Positions 22,401-31,433 of a DNA stretch of 64,000 bases are shown piece by piece. Numbering within the stretch: position 1 is the first letter of the stretch; each line of letters starts with the position of its first letter. Below the pieces are notes generated by a model that was not told where the DNA came from, searched no databases, and worked only from the letters and a program-made list of their open reading frames with translations. Location of the stretch: assembly GCF_947172395.1 (NCBI RefSeq), contig NC_069090.1, forward strand, positions 8,814,291 to 8,878,290, written 5' to 3'. The position numbers and the translations under genes were made by a program. The DNA is from Bicyclus anynana (Eukaryota; Arthropoda; Insecta; Lepidoptera; Nymphalidae).

Positions 22401-25400
22401 CAAATAATAAACACTTGCACGGTGTGCAGTCGTTAGTTTAATCAAACGAAATGGTGATTCGGTTTATTTTTGTTTTTGCGATATATTTATTATCTTTACC
22501 GGCAGCAAAAAGTTCTCGAATCTTAGTGTATGTTGCTACACCATCTATAAGCCACCAAGTGGTGTTTCGTCCTCTAACACAAGCATTGGCTGCACGCGGT
22601 CACGAAGTCTTCTTTGTCACCGCTAATCCGGCGTTCGCAAAAGGAAAAGCTCCAGCTAATTTGACAGAGATCGATGTACAGGACGTGTCATACCAAGATT
22701 GGGAAGAATTGTTTGAATATCACAAAGGAGTTAAAGAGGATTTAGTTTCTGAAATTATATTGATGTTCAAAAGGTTTGCGCTGATCGCTGACGCACAACT
22801 ATCGACGCCTGGTGTTCAACAGATTTTAAAAAAAGACAGAAATTATTTCGACGTCATGCTGCTTGAGTCTTGTAATCGACCACTCTTGGGTCTGGCCCAT
22901 AAATTTGACGCCCCAGTAGTTTTAATCAGTTCATTTGGCGCTGTCTCAGACCAATATGCTGCTATGGGTGCACCTGTGCACCCTTTGTTATATCCATCAC
23001 CGAGTCGACAAAAACTATATAATTTATCTATATTCGAAAAGTTTATAGAAGTTGTACAAGGTTTAGTGTTGGATTACTGGATTTCAAGTGCTGTAGACTT
23101 TGATTTAAGTGTAACTAAGAAACATTTTGGTGACGATATTACTAATTTTGATAGTTTAGCAAAGAAAATCGATATGATGTTTCTTAATGAACATCCGATT
23201 TGGGCTGACAATCGTCCCGTTCCCCCGAATATTATTTATATCAGCGGCATATATACGCCACAGCAACAGGATTTACCCAAGGTAAGGGCGTGCATAAAGT
23301 TGTCGATCAGGGTATGCACTAGTAATAAAATTAAGCAAGCTGGAAAAATTTGTATTTAATAAGCACTAAGACTCTTAGCGTGTGCAGTACTTTAATGCAT
23401 GTATGAAGTGCACGCCACTGGTAATTATGTAGTGATTTCGTAATAAAGATTTTTAGTTACTTGTGTTGGGACAGTGGTCGTTATTCCACCTTTAATTTAA
23501 GTGTTTTTCAGATAGCATGGGTACGGTGACAGTAGTTAGTGACTATTCTTGTGAATCGCGGCAAACTTTCAAGAGTGAAACGAACTGTCACCCGCACCAT
23601 CCTACATGATTTAATGTTTATTTTAGCTTATATAAAAAAAATAATGAATTTTATACACAATATATTGTGTTCGCACATATTTCGTGAAAATGTACTGAAA
23701 GTGTTCGCTTCCAATATTTAACAAATAGTATCTGTTTGTAATTTTAACAGTATTTTACTGAATACATATGATATATGATATATGAACAAAACAAAACACC
23801 GACCGATTCAGCTTGACCGATTTTGACTGAGATTTCGCTGGCAAACAGCTAATGTTATAAGGAATACGTGAGCGTGAGCTACACTTTATCACCGGGAATG
23901 GGAAGTCGGTGGTACCAGAGGGGCATACTTCAGTTTTTAAAATCTCAGAAATATTTTACAAATCGACCTTATGTGTTAGCCCCCATTCTCACGAGTGCTT
24001 TTTTAGCGGACGTTAAAAAAGCGTTCAAACAGAACAAGTGTTGTAATGTTCACACGTCAGCGTATTAAATATGCGACGCTTTTTTTCGAGCTGTGTTGCA
24101 TTTTTCAATTTTAGGCGTTGGAAATAGACCTTCATTTAACTTTATACTATATTTGAACGTTTTTTTATCGCCCGTCAAATAAACGCTCGTGCGAGTGGAG
24201 GCTCAATATTCTTTATATTTCGTCATTAACAGGAACTTGAAAACTATTTGGATTCTTCAAAACACGGTGTTATATATGTGAGTTTCGGCACAAATGTTAA
24301 ACCATCGCAGCTTCCTCCAGATCAAATTGAAACAATGACTAAAGTTTTCTCTCAACTACCATATGATATTCTATGGAAATATGATGAAGATTTTCTACGA
24401 AATCAGTCTAAGAACATTAAGTTGTCTAAATGGTTGCCACAATCGGATCTTCTACGTGAGTTACATTTTATTATTTCATAAGTCTATCATCATCGTCATT
24501 AACAACCCATATTTGGCTCACTGTTGAGCACGAGTCTAATCTCAGAATGAGAGGGGTGAGGCCTTAGTCCACCAAGCTGGTTAAATGCGGATTGGCAGAC
24601 TTCACACAGACAATTCTCAGGTATGCAGCTTTCCTCACGATCTTTTTCCTTCACCGTTTGTGACATTTAATTTCTTAAAAAGCACATAACTTAAAAGTGT
24701 AGTCTATACTAATATTATAAAGAGTATATTAATAGTAATTGTGAGATTGTCGGGGATAATCTCTGTATCTAATAAACCGATTTTGAAAATACTTTACCAA
24801 AAGAAAGCCATATTACGTGTCTGCTGTGTGCACAAAGAACCGCCTAGTGGATATAACAATAGCCTCGATTTTAGAGGGTGTGGGTTCGAATCCGGTCCGG
24901 GCATCAAACCTCCAACTTTTCAGTTTAGTGCATTTTAAGAAATTATCACGTGTCCCAAGCGGCGAAGGAAAGACATCGTGAGAAAACCTGCATACCAGAG
25001 AATTTTCTTAATTCTCTGCCTGGGTGAAGTCTACCAATCCTCATTGGGCCAGCGTGGTTGACTATTGGCCTAACCCCTCTCATTCTGAGAGGAGACTCAA
25101 GCTCTGCAGTGAGCCGAATATGAGTTAATAATGCACAACAAATATAGTTACTTATAAATGGTAAACAACTCAAAAGGTAAACAACATTATATGGGGTAAT
25201 TATACCTTTAACAACTTTACTGTAACAAAGTTACGCTATAAGGTTATAGGGTAACTTTGTTGTCTGTCTGTCTGTCTGTCTCTCTGTCTGTCCGTCTGTA
25301 TGTCTGTCTGTCAAGGCTCTATCTCGCATGGAGTTACCGAGTTAAAATAACACCATATGCTCAGGTCTTTAAACTTAAAAGTTATACTTTTTTTTTTCAA

Positions 25401-28400
25401 GTTGGATCAATACTCTTCTGCTTGTTCCAGACCATCCTAACATAAAACTATTTATAACTCATGGCGGTTTACAATCAACCCATGAAGCCATTACTGCTGC
25501 GGTCCCCCTGATAGGTATTCCGATGTCAGGGGACCAGTGGTATAACATCCAGAAGTATGTCCATCATGGAATTGGTTTGCAGCTAGATATAACAACACTG
25601 ACGAAGAAACAATTCAAGGAATCAATCGAAACAGTAATTTTGAATAACAGGTAAGATCTATGATAATAATAATAAACGAAAATTAAGTATACGTAATTTA
25701 AGCCAGTAATAATTATAATAATAATTTACACATAAATTTAATTAAATAAAAATATTTTTGCTAGGGGTTTATTTATGCATATTTAAAAAGGTCATTGTCC
25801 TAGCATTTCTTTTCGAAATTGACATTGACGAAATGTTAAGTTGGTATCCCAAAGTGTCACGTATTTAATAATTTAAATAGCACGTTTCTCAGACGGTGAG
25901 GAAACCTGCATACCTGAGAATTTTCTCAATTCTCTACGAGTTTGCAGTCTGCCAGTGTAGTGGCCTAACCCCTGTCATTCTGAAAGGAGACACGGGCTAA
26001 TTAAATTGGTTAAATTATGCCATCTGACATACAAAAAAGTTTAAACCTTTTACAGCTTCAAGAATAACATGTTGAGACTTAGGACACTTATAAAAGAAGG
26101 CCCAATAAATCCCCTGGAGCACGCTGTATGGTGGACAGAACATCTCATAAAGCATGGAGGACGTCATCTTCGATCTCCAGCAGCACTCATGTCTTGGACA
26201 GAATACTATGAAGTGAAGCTTGTATTTATTGTATTGGGTGTTTTTATATCAATTCTAGGTTTGCTAGGTTTACTACTTAAATTTGTTTGGAAATTAGTGT
26301 CCAATTTATATAAAATTAAGATAAAAGTAAAAGGTCATTAGAGCTGAATAGAGATCTAACTGCAACGATACTATCGTTCCAGTTTGTGTTTGCTTGAATT
26401 AAGGTGATTATATTAATTACTATACTTGTTGTATAAAAATAGTCCTTGAATTTTGTGCATATATTATTATTGTTGTTGGGCTAGTCTATATGTCGGAAAA
26501 ATCGGCTTAGAAATACAAATGAACCAAGAAAGTTGAATTTTGGAAATAACGTGTGGGATCTCGAAAAGCTCAGCTTCAAATTCTCAACCAAGATTTTCTA
26601 TGTGCATTTTCAGCCATCATCCAAAATTCAGTTTTCTCTGTTAATTTGCATTTCTACATTACTAGAATATAGACGTTTTTGAGAAAACTTATATGCGTAA
26701 AGTATGTACGTACTTATATGCAGTATGTTTAATACGTACTAAATTCTCTTTTTGATTTATATAAGTTTGTACTTAGTAAATTTTAAATCTCTTTTAAACA
26801 AATACATTAAGTACGTTTTCATACAACGCCTTTTGTTTAAATTTCGAAAAAACGGTTTCATCGGATTCTAAAAACTCAATTTTTTTATAAAAAAAAGTTA
26901 TATATTTGACATACAGTAATGTTAATAACTAGATTAGTATCAGTAAGCAATCAATGAATTCTACAAATATATATTTTTTATACGTGTACAAGGTAAAAAC
27001 GATAAAAATTCGCAAAAGATTATTTAAGAAATCAATTAAGCCAGGAAGTACCTACTTAGGTTCACTTATCCATCAATCTACCTATCAAATTTTAGGCCTT
27101 TCCTGTCTCGATTAACACACTTGCAGGCTAATACATTGCTAATTAAGATTCTGTGTAATAAATGTCATCCGGTGCGCACTGGTGGATATCATACAGTAGG
27201 TAGATAACATTTCTCAGTATATACGTTGTTAATAAAGACCAAATTAGTGAATTAGCCAGCTGGTCATGACAACATGACAAATCATGCCCCCAGCTTCGCG
27301 GCAACCCTTCGAATAACAAAAGATTTTGAAAGAGAACTTTAAGAATCTCTACAGTCCTTCTCGATGTGTACTATTTAACAACAAACAAATCAGAAATGAA
27401 GGTAGAAATCGCATGTCATTTCATAACTTATTTATTTTAAATTATGTATTGTTTGTTTATAAAATGTTATTCAAAATATATTAACTGTACCTAATTGTTC
27501 TAAGCTTATTAATCAAATTTATTTTCATTAACTTATAGTTAGATAATTATAATTATTATTAGGTGTGAAATGACTAGCGATTTATACCCTCATTTTTAAT
27601 TTGTTTGTTGGTAAACAGTTCACATCGAGTAGGGCTGCAGTATAAGGGTTGCCACGATGCTGACAATGTCGCAATTGAAACTCTCGAGACTAAAAATTAC
27701 TAAAAATTACGTTTTATATAGGAACAGTTGCCTAATCAGCAGGCTAATTCACTATCTTTGACTTTGCTAGTTGATATATATACAAAATTTAGATTATATG
27801 TAACAAATGTCATCCGGTGCTTACTGGTGGATATCATACAGTATGTAGATGACATTTTGTCAATTTATTTGATGTTTATTTTAATAGGTTGATTAATAAA
27901 GACCAAAATAGTGAATAGGCAAGCTGGAACCTTGAAACTGCTTCCTTTCAAGGCCACCAAGGCCCAAAGCCCGAAAATTAGGTATTTTATCTGATTTCAC
28001 AGGCTTCTATGACGCAATTCAGTTCTATGACGTAATTTGTTAATATTTTAAGCGCATTATCTCAGATTCTAATAAATAAAAGCGATAAGATCGTTTTTGT
28101 GTTACTATTTGCCATTTGGCAAAAACCGGCCAAGTGCGTGTCGGGTAATGTGCGGTGTAAAGTTCTGTAGATTAAAGTTAGTTTTACGTTAATAATGCAC
28201 AAATTGACACTTACAAGATTTTTTGAAGACTTATCCTACCCACCCCCCATTCGCACAAGCGTAACGAAAGTTAAAAAAACGTTCAAATAGAACAAATGCA
28301 TTACAAAGTATATGTTCACACGTCAGCGTTTTAAAAACGCGACGCTTTTTTTCGAGCTGTGATGCATTTTCAATTTTGGGCGTTGGAAATAGATCTTTAT

Positions 28401-31309
28401 TTCATTTCATACTATATTTAAACCCTTTTTTAAAGCCCGTTAAAAAAAACGCTCGTGCGCATGGGAGCTGGGATAGACGAGAAAAAAAACACCCTTGATT
28501 TACACGTAAGAAAGAAACCTAAAATTATTATATTTTCTTTTGACCTCTTTGAAAGAATGATCAATCATCATCGATTAGGCCAATAGTCCGCCAGGCTGAC
28601 CCAATGCGGATTGGCAGACTTCAGACACGCAGAGAATTAAAAAAAAATCTCTGGTATGCAGGTTTCCTCAAGATGTTTTTCCTTCACCGTTTGAGACACG
28701 TGATATTTAATTTCTTAAAATTCACACGACTGAAAAGTTGGAGGTGCATGCCCCGGACCGGATTCGAACCCACACCCTCCGGTATCAGAGGCAGAGGATA
28801 TCCAGTGGGCTATCACGGCTGATGATTTTGTATTTTTATTAAATTTTCAAATTGTATTAAATTTTCGTGCTCCATTTTATAAGATGACGTTGCCGAGATT
28901 AAGGGTCTTAACAGACAGACGAAGCAAAGTTGTATTTCGGGTTCTGTTTTCTTTTCGAAATAAAGAAACCCTAATAATATTATATGATTATAGAACTGAA
29001 TCATACTACCTATTCTGGCAATAAAAATCACGCCATTAATAATCCTATATTGATGTAATAATTATAATCCCTTTTATCTAGTTAAGTACCTATATAACAT
29101 TCTTCGTACGATATTAGGAACAATATCTAAGAGATTACTTATAATACGTAAAAACAACGATAACAAATCGTATTTACACTCCATATTTGCACTGTATTTC
29201 CTGTCCACTTTGAGATTTCTATCATAAAATCTGAATTAATTAATTTTAAAAACATTCACCGTACTTCCTGTCCATGTTTTCAGATATCTATCATGAAATC
29301 TGAATAATTCTATACTACTTTTTTTACAAATAAAAGTGTCTTTCTTTCTTCGTATTGTTATTAACACGAAACAAAAGCACATTCAATATTTCTACTTTTT
29401 TATTTTTTATCTTTCTTTCTGTCAGTTTGTCCGGGTTAATCTCTATGAGCTGTGATAGCCCAGTGGATATGATTTGAGCCAAAACAAAATTTTCAAATAC
29501 AAAATTAAAAAGAAAATTGGAAATAGTTTTAATTTTTAAACTTGCGTGACTATAAGACGTCATGTTCTATAGATCCCAGTATCTATTTACAAGTATATAA
29601 GGGGAATAATATGAGTAAATGGACTACCCACGTACAATAAGTTGTGGGTATTTATGGAATTATTAAGACTGTTAAACTCTATTGTGGTTGCATTTACCTG
29701 CCTTCCGCCTAGTTGCGGCAGGCTACGTAACCCATGATTACCTCAATTACCATCAATTATGTGAAACTTAATTTAAGTGCTTTCTTCGAAGGAAAAGAAA
29801 CATTAGTTTATTGTTTCCTGTCTATGTTCAATCTGTCCATTTAAAAATACCAGCTTTCTGGAATATGATACTTAAAGCTATGACGTAGATAATTTTTTTT
29901 TTTATTTAATATAGTTACTATTATAGATGTATACAGAAACGTATGGGTTCGAACCCGCGCCAGGGCATCTAAATCCAACTTTTCAGGTGGAAAGACATCG
30001 TGAGGAAACCTGCATACCAGAGAATTTTCTTAATTCTCTGCGTGTGTGAAGTCTACAAATCCGCATTGGGCTAGCGTGGTGGACTATTGGCCTAACCCTT
30101 CTCATTCTGAGAGGAGACTTGAGCCAAATATGGGTTGATGATGATGATTATAGATGTTAATGAGACGAATTAAAGGTCAAGTTTAAGAATTAAATGCAAA
30201 TCAAGTATGTGCCGGATAATGGTATAACAAATTGTAAGTTTTTGACGCGTTGTGTAACTAATTTTACAGGGAAATTATTTCCTTATTACCTACGTCGCTC
30301 TACAGTATTATGTAAGTTTTGTCGTTGATTCTTAGAATAAAGAAATTTTCCCATACCTTTATTGCTCACAGTCCATAAGTTGCTGTTTGGGCTTGGTTTT
30401 TTAGATTTGCTGTCTTTAAGCATGAGGATATCGGGTATTTTATTTTGTTTATTCTCCTTCGGTACTACATCTGGCGATCTTTCAACGTTCACCCTCACAA
30501 ACTCTCCTTTAAGAACTTTGGGAGTTTCTTTATTTATTGGCAACAGGGGTGGTGGTGGAGCTTTGGTCTTTTTATGAAATAAACGCCGTTTTTCTGGTTT
30601 ATTCGGTATTTCTATATCCGTGTAAATCACACTATCAATTTCACCAGACTCCCTTTCATTTCTAAACCCTATTAGACTCAATGGTTGATCAAAACGTGAT
30701 CCTTTTTGATGTACAGATATGTGGGTCATACCATCGTTATCAGTAGTTTGCATTAAATCAAAATCTGACCGCGTTTTATCGAATTGGTTGTAGTCATCCA
30801 CACTATTTATTCTGTACGAGTCAGTGATTTTCTTTTTCGAAAATAATGTATCGTTGTGGGGATAATTAGTCGTATTTCTTGTAAGTCTATTTCGCATTTT
30901 GAAATATTTATAAGTGAAATATATTCTCTTGAAATCCTGTTCGTTTTTAAACCTGAGCGCGATCGCTTCTTTGTTAGGCCCTTTGTTTATATAGAAGACT
31001 AAAGTGTTGTCACAATTTGGATAGTTATCAATATTAGTACAGTCGACTATATCGTCTATTGAAATATTTTCGTGCTTTCCAGTCTTTGTATCTTTGATAT
31101 GCTTTTGTGTATCGTCGTCACTGTTGTCGTCTTTTGTTATTAATTGTAGTTGGTCTTTCTCATTGAATCCAACGATGATGTTGTAGTTGTATACCATAGA
31201 TTTGCTAAAGCTTCCTGCATCTAACTGGTTAGAACTATGAAGCTTCTGTCTTGCAATTATAGATGCTAAGCCTCCACTTCGACTTCCTTTCTTCACAGTC
31301 ATGATAGAT
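13410..31309 (-). CDS. Uncharacterised 534-aa proline-rich protein; two exons around a 16.3-kb intron
   Basis: Exon A (31309-30294) begins after an acceptor TTTTACAG, with ATG at 31302. It encodes 336 aa: a mixed alpha/beta segment at about 38-138 (NYNIIVGFNEKDQLQL..., TLVFYINKGPNKEAIALRF, FKRIYFTYKYFKMRNR), faintly PH/PTB-like by eye, then a basic proline-rich stretch APPPPLLP (248-255). Exon B (14005-13410) follows acceptor TTTCCAG and adds NSGYESDREEWGSS, a second basic proline-rich region (LPFRPNNFLQRPPRLPRPN) and the C-terminus KVTFSAFATVQVV. I joined them with donor GTAGGT at 30293, which gives an unbroken frame (codon CTT). The stronger-looking GTAATA donor 5 bases on would create a stop. 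KVTF fits the PP1-docking RVxF consensus (inference). No signal peptide or membrane segment is seen. Upstream exons probably lie right of 31310, because an acceptor precedes the ATG. The intron contains the UGT gene on the opposite strand. I do not recognise the family. Confidence 0.65.
14061..14349 (+). mobile_element. SINE-A, full length
   Basis: tRNA-like head GACGGCCTCTGTGGTGTG with a decayed box B GGTCGATCCCC; body TTTTCTTAATTGGTCCAGGC; tail TTAAAGAATAAAAAAAAA. It lies about 50 bp from the exon-B acceptor of the surrounding minus-strand gene. Confidence 0.85.
14941..15165 (+). mobile_element. Helitron-associated element with CTACCC minisatellite
   Basis: CTAGCCTCGCTTTGACTTAT leads into an array of CCCTACCCCTAC-type units at about 14990-15080, then TTTCAAGTTGGATCAAATTG. 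It is the same organisation as 4154-4400. Confidence 0.6.
15177..15355 (-). mobile_element. Helitron, minus orientation, decayed
   Basis: Begins CTAGCTGAGGTCTCGCGGTT (reverse of the CTAG end with its hairpin) and ends in TTTCTAATATTAGTG, the reversed 5' side. A 60-codon frame inside is a by-product. Confidence 0.65.
15523..15697 (+). repeat. GC-rich repeat, inverted copy at 58350-58510
   Basis: CGGGTGTGAAATCGTGCGTG, ATATGCGGGCGAC and TACGAACGAAGTTGCCAAGC all recur as reverse complements at 58350-58510. It is markedly GC-rich for the region. Confidence 0.75.
16036..16205 (-). mobile_element. SINE-B, partial
   Basis: Reversed tail (CATATTCGGCTCACTGCTGA, CTCAGAATGAGAGGGGTTAG) continues to ATATTTAATTTCTTGA, where the copy stops before its tRNA head. 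An internal deletion removes the GACTTCACACACGCAG part. Confidence 0.8.
16206..17084. other. No supported gene
   Basis: Short frames at 16430-16841 (+) and 16760-17059 (-) overlap each other on opposite strands and show no domain or splice continuity. CAAACCCGCCCTTCATGGTT at 16492 resembles an isolated tRNA-like arm. Confidence 0.4.
17085..17234 (-). mobile_element. SINE-B, partial
   Basis: AATTCTCTGGTATGCAGGTT to the box-B complement GGATTCGAACCCAC; both the extreme head and the tail are missing. Confidence 0.8.
17780..17945 (+). mobile_element. Dispersed repeat D, 5' part
   Basis: AACCGACTTTCAAAAAGGAT, GTTCGGCTGTATGTATG, GTCCAGCGATAATTCCGTCA and GATTCCAGGGTGGTCCCATT match, reversed, the end of the repeat at 51758-52475. 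Confidence 0.7.
18069..18206. mobile_element. 138-bp palindromic MITE
   Basis: TAATACTGTTACGATCGCGT at the left pairs with ACGCGATCGTCACAGTATTA at the right, and the arms continue into AACGCGAATTT / AATTCGCGTTT. A related copy is at 52703-52836, including the shared core GTGCAGTAGTRCCACTWGAT. Confidence 0.85.
18909..18954. repeat. Near-perfect hairpin
   Basis: ATCCCAAGTAACCCA and TGGGTTACTTGGGAT enclose a loop of about 16 bp. It is not part of a repeat family seen elsewhere here. Confidence 0.8.
19358..19430 (-). mobile_element. SINE-B tail fragment
   Basis: GGCTCACTGCTGAGCACGAG and CTCAGAATGAGAGGAGTTAG match the reversed SINE-B tail; the rest is absent. Confidence 0.75.
19471..19773 (-). 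mobile_element. SINE-B, near full length
   Basis: Runs from the reversed tail (CATCATTAACAACCCG) to the reversed head (CCACTAGGCTATCACG) with box-B complement GGATTCGAACCG. Confidence 0.88.
20530..20745 (-). pseudogene. Protein-like ORF fragment of unknown family
   Basis: An open minus-strand frame reads from about 20745 (KIFRQMKRRMPLFWYREAVN) through LCERDCNHDLHLQTVSIISL to FTLAEIKEDIFLNYF and a stop at 20530. Its composition, with Trp, Cys, His and charged residues mixed, looks more protein-like than other short frames here. The upstream end stops almost where the SINE-A at 20757 begins, so the frame may have been cut by that insertion. I cannot assign a family. It could be a transposase remnant, a broken gene, or chance. 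Confidence 0.25.
20757..21075 (-). mobile_element. SINE-A, full length
   Basis: Reversed poly-T start, tail complement CAAGTTAGCCCTTGACTACA, body and head complement (GAATCGAATCCAGGACCTCC ... CATGGAGGCCGTC). Confidence 0.9.
21250..21425 (-). mobile_element. Helitron, minus orientation, lacking the CTAG end
   Basis: Contains AATGAAAGAATTTTTCAAAA, CAAACAAACAAACAAT and TGTTTATAATATTAGAA in the order of a reversed Helitron; the hairpin end is decayed. Confidence 0.65.
21695..22410 (+). repeat. ~235-bp tandem array ending in the UGT promoter
   Basis: Three head-to-tail units start near 21695 (partial), 21880 and 22115, and a fourth partial one runs from about 22350 into the UGT promoter. Markers repeat at the same spacing: GGGCGTAGATACTATTTATA, AAACATCTGTACACAAAATC, GTTCACAATCAATCA and CGCTTGTAATGTGAAATTTT. 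The two middle units differ at only a few bases, so the duplication is recent. The 60-codon frames in each unit are copies of each other and not convincing genes. Confidence 0.9.
22374..22440 (+). promoter_or_regulatory. Probable UGT core promoter
   Basis: A TATA-like TTTATAT at about 22375 lies 76 bp before the UGT ATG, followed by a possible initiator around CACTTGCAC or GTGCAGTCGTTAG (22412-22436). The same ACTATTTATATCAT sequence occurs upstream at about 21896 and 22131 in the tandem units, so the promoter carries decoy or alternative TATA copies. Confidence 0.45.
22451..26341 (+). CDS. UDP-glycosyltransferase, complete four-exon gene (lepidopteran UGT33-like)
   Basis: Exons 22451-23281, 24233-24455, 25431-25650 and 26056-26341 join in frame to 519 aa, standard for insect UGTs. 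Donors are GTAAGG, GTGAGT and GTAAGA; acceptors AACAG, TTCCAG and TTACAG. Residues 1-21 form a signal peptide. RILVYVATPSISHQVVFRPL holds the putative catalytic His35, and NYFDVMLLES (131-140) is a likely site for the dyad Asp134. The UGT signature runs 359-387, starting FITHGGLQSTHEAI and closing PLIGIPMSGDQ, and binds the UDP-sugar. Residues 479-502 are the C-terminal membrane helix, followed by a lysine-rich tail ending KIKIKVKGH. The product should be an ER enzyme with a lumenal catalytic domain that conjugates UDP-sugar to small lipophilic compounds in detoxification, pigment or ecdysteroid-type chemistry; the substrate is unknown. The UGT33-like call rests on N-terminal resemblance only. 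It is nested in an intron of the opposite-strand gene. All three introns contain repeats. Confidence 0.95.
23282..23420. mobile_element. MITE (CAGTGGCGTGCAC family) at the UGT exon-1 donor
   Basis: The right end CATGTATGAAGTGCACGCCACTG, given here by its last part AAGTGCACGCCACTG, pairs loosely with GGGCGTGCATAAAGTT at the left. The interior ATGCACTAGTAATAAAATTA matches 50762-50895, and the family matches the TIR-bounded copy at 54536-54682. Homology begins within about 5 bp of the GTAAGG donor. The exact left boundary and target duplication are not clear. Confidence 0.7.
23984..24196. mobile_element. Palindromic MITE (CATTCGCAC family) in UGT intron 1
   Basis: CATTCTCACGAGTGCTTTTT and ACGCTCGTGCGAGTG are inverted ends, with GGACGTTAAAAAAGCGTTCA inside. 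The right end is only about 36 bp from the exon-2 acceptor. Confidence 0.85.
24484..24700 (-). mobile_element. SINE-B, partial, in UGT intron 2
   Basis: Reversed tail ATCATCGTCATTAACAACCC to AAAGCACATAACTTAAAAGT; the head is missing. Confidence 0.82.
24700..24845 (+). mobile_element. Helitron fragment in UGT intron 2
   Basis: Starts TCTATACTAATATTATAAAG and shows GGGGATAATCTCTGTATCTA and CCGATTTTGAAAATACTTTA, similar to 32812-33014. Its 3' end is lost at the junction with the next SINE-B. Confidence 0.7.
24852..25130 (+). mobile_element. SINE-B, head partly missing, in UGT intron 2
   Basis: GTGGGTTCGAATCCGGTCCG (box B), then the usual body, CATTCTGAGAGGAGACTCAA and GTGAGCCGAATATGAGTTAA. Confidence 0.85.
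25257..25313 (+). repeat. Interrupted (TGTC)n microsatellite in UGT intron 2
   Basis: About 14 tetranucleotide units of TGTC with TCTC, CGTC and TATG interruptions. The setting (TCTGTCAAGGCTC...) suggests it belongs to a larger repeat. Confidence 0.85.
25858..25999 (+). mobile_element. SINE-B 3' part in UGT intron 3
   Basis: GGTGAGGAAACCTGCATACC to CATTCTGAAAGGAGACACGG; the tRNA head and half the body are missing. Confidence 0.75.
26342..27154. other. UGT 3' flank, no recognised feature
   Basis: AT-rich, without a canonical AATAAA soon after the UGT stop. A repeat-like stretch starts at TCGGAAAAATCGGCTTAG (26493). Nothing else could be assigned. Confidence 0.45.
27155..27935 (+). repeat. 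Pair of ~130-bp direct repeats about 650 bp apart
   Basis: AATGTCATCCGGTGC, CACTGGTGGATATCATACAG and AATAAAGACCAAA, then AGTGAAT, occur at about 27160-27275 and again at about 27810-27935. The second carries a short insertion. Each copy also has a weak internal inverted repeat (AAATGTCATC ... GATGACATTT). Confidence 0.75.
28248..28463. mobile_element. Palindromic MITE (CATTCGCAC family)
   Basis: CATTCGCACAAGCG and CGCTCGTGCGCATG are inverted ends; the interior ACGTCAGCGTTTTAAAAACG and TTTTTTCGAGCTGTG is shared with 23984-24196. Confidence 0.85.
28560..28822 (-). mobile_element. SINE-B, near full length
   Basis: Reversed body with GGATTCGAACCCACACCCTC and head complement GGGCTATCACGGCT; the outer tail is shortened. 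Confidence 0.87.
29452..29475 (+). mobile_element. SINE-B 5' scrap
   Basis: GAGCTGTGATAGCCCAGTGG then ATATG matches the first 24 bases of the SINE-B head and then stops. Confidence 0.55.
29943..30152 (+). mobile_element. SINE-B with internal deletion
   Basis: GGGTTCGAACCCGCGCCAGG, then directly TTTCAGGTGGAAAGACATCG, skipping the GTGTGCATTTTAAG part. It ends in a (GAT)n tail. Confidence 0.82.
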
Positions 31310-31433
31310 CTGTAAAAGAAAATAAAATTTTAATAATCATATTAAGTAAAATAACACGAAAATGTGTGAAATTAATCTTCTATCTTTCATATTCTTTTGA
31401 CTTCGCACAAATTATTTTGTAGATAGATCGTGG

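Noticed and set aside
25257..25313. CRISPR-like or protein-coding repeat
   Set aside because: It is a simple TGTC microsatellite; translation gives repeated Cys-Leu-Ser-Val in any frame without meaning.
30286..30293. GTAATA at 30288 as the exon-A donor
   Set aside because: Using it makes the codon at the junction AGT followed by TAA, ending the frame at once; GTAGGT at 30293 keeps exon B open. The stop read directly after it is intronic in that model.
30362..30577. Plus-strand frame over exon A of the proline-rich gene
   Set aside because: Antisense shadow of the 336-codon minus-strand frame, which is far longer and fits splice sites.
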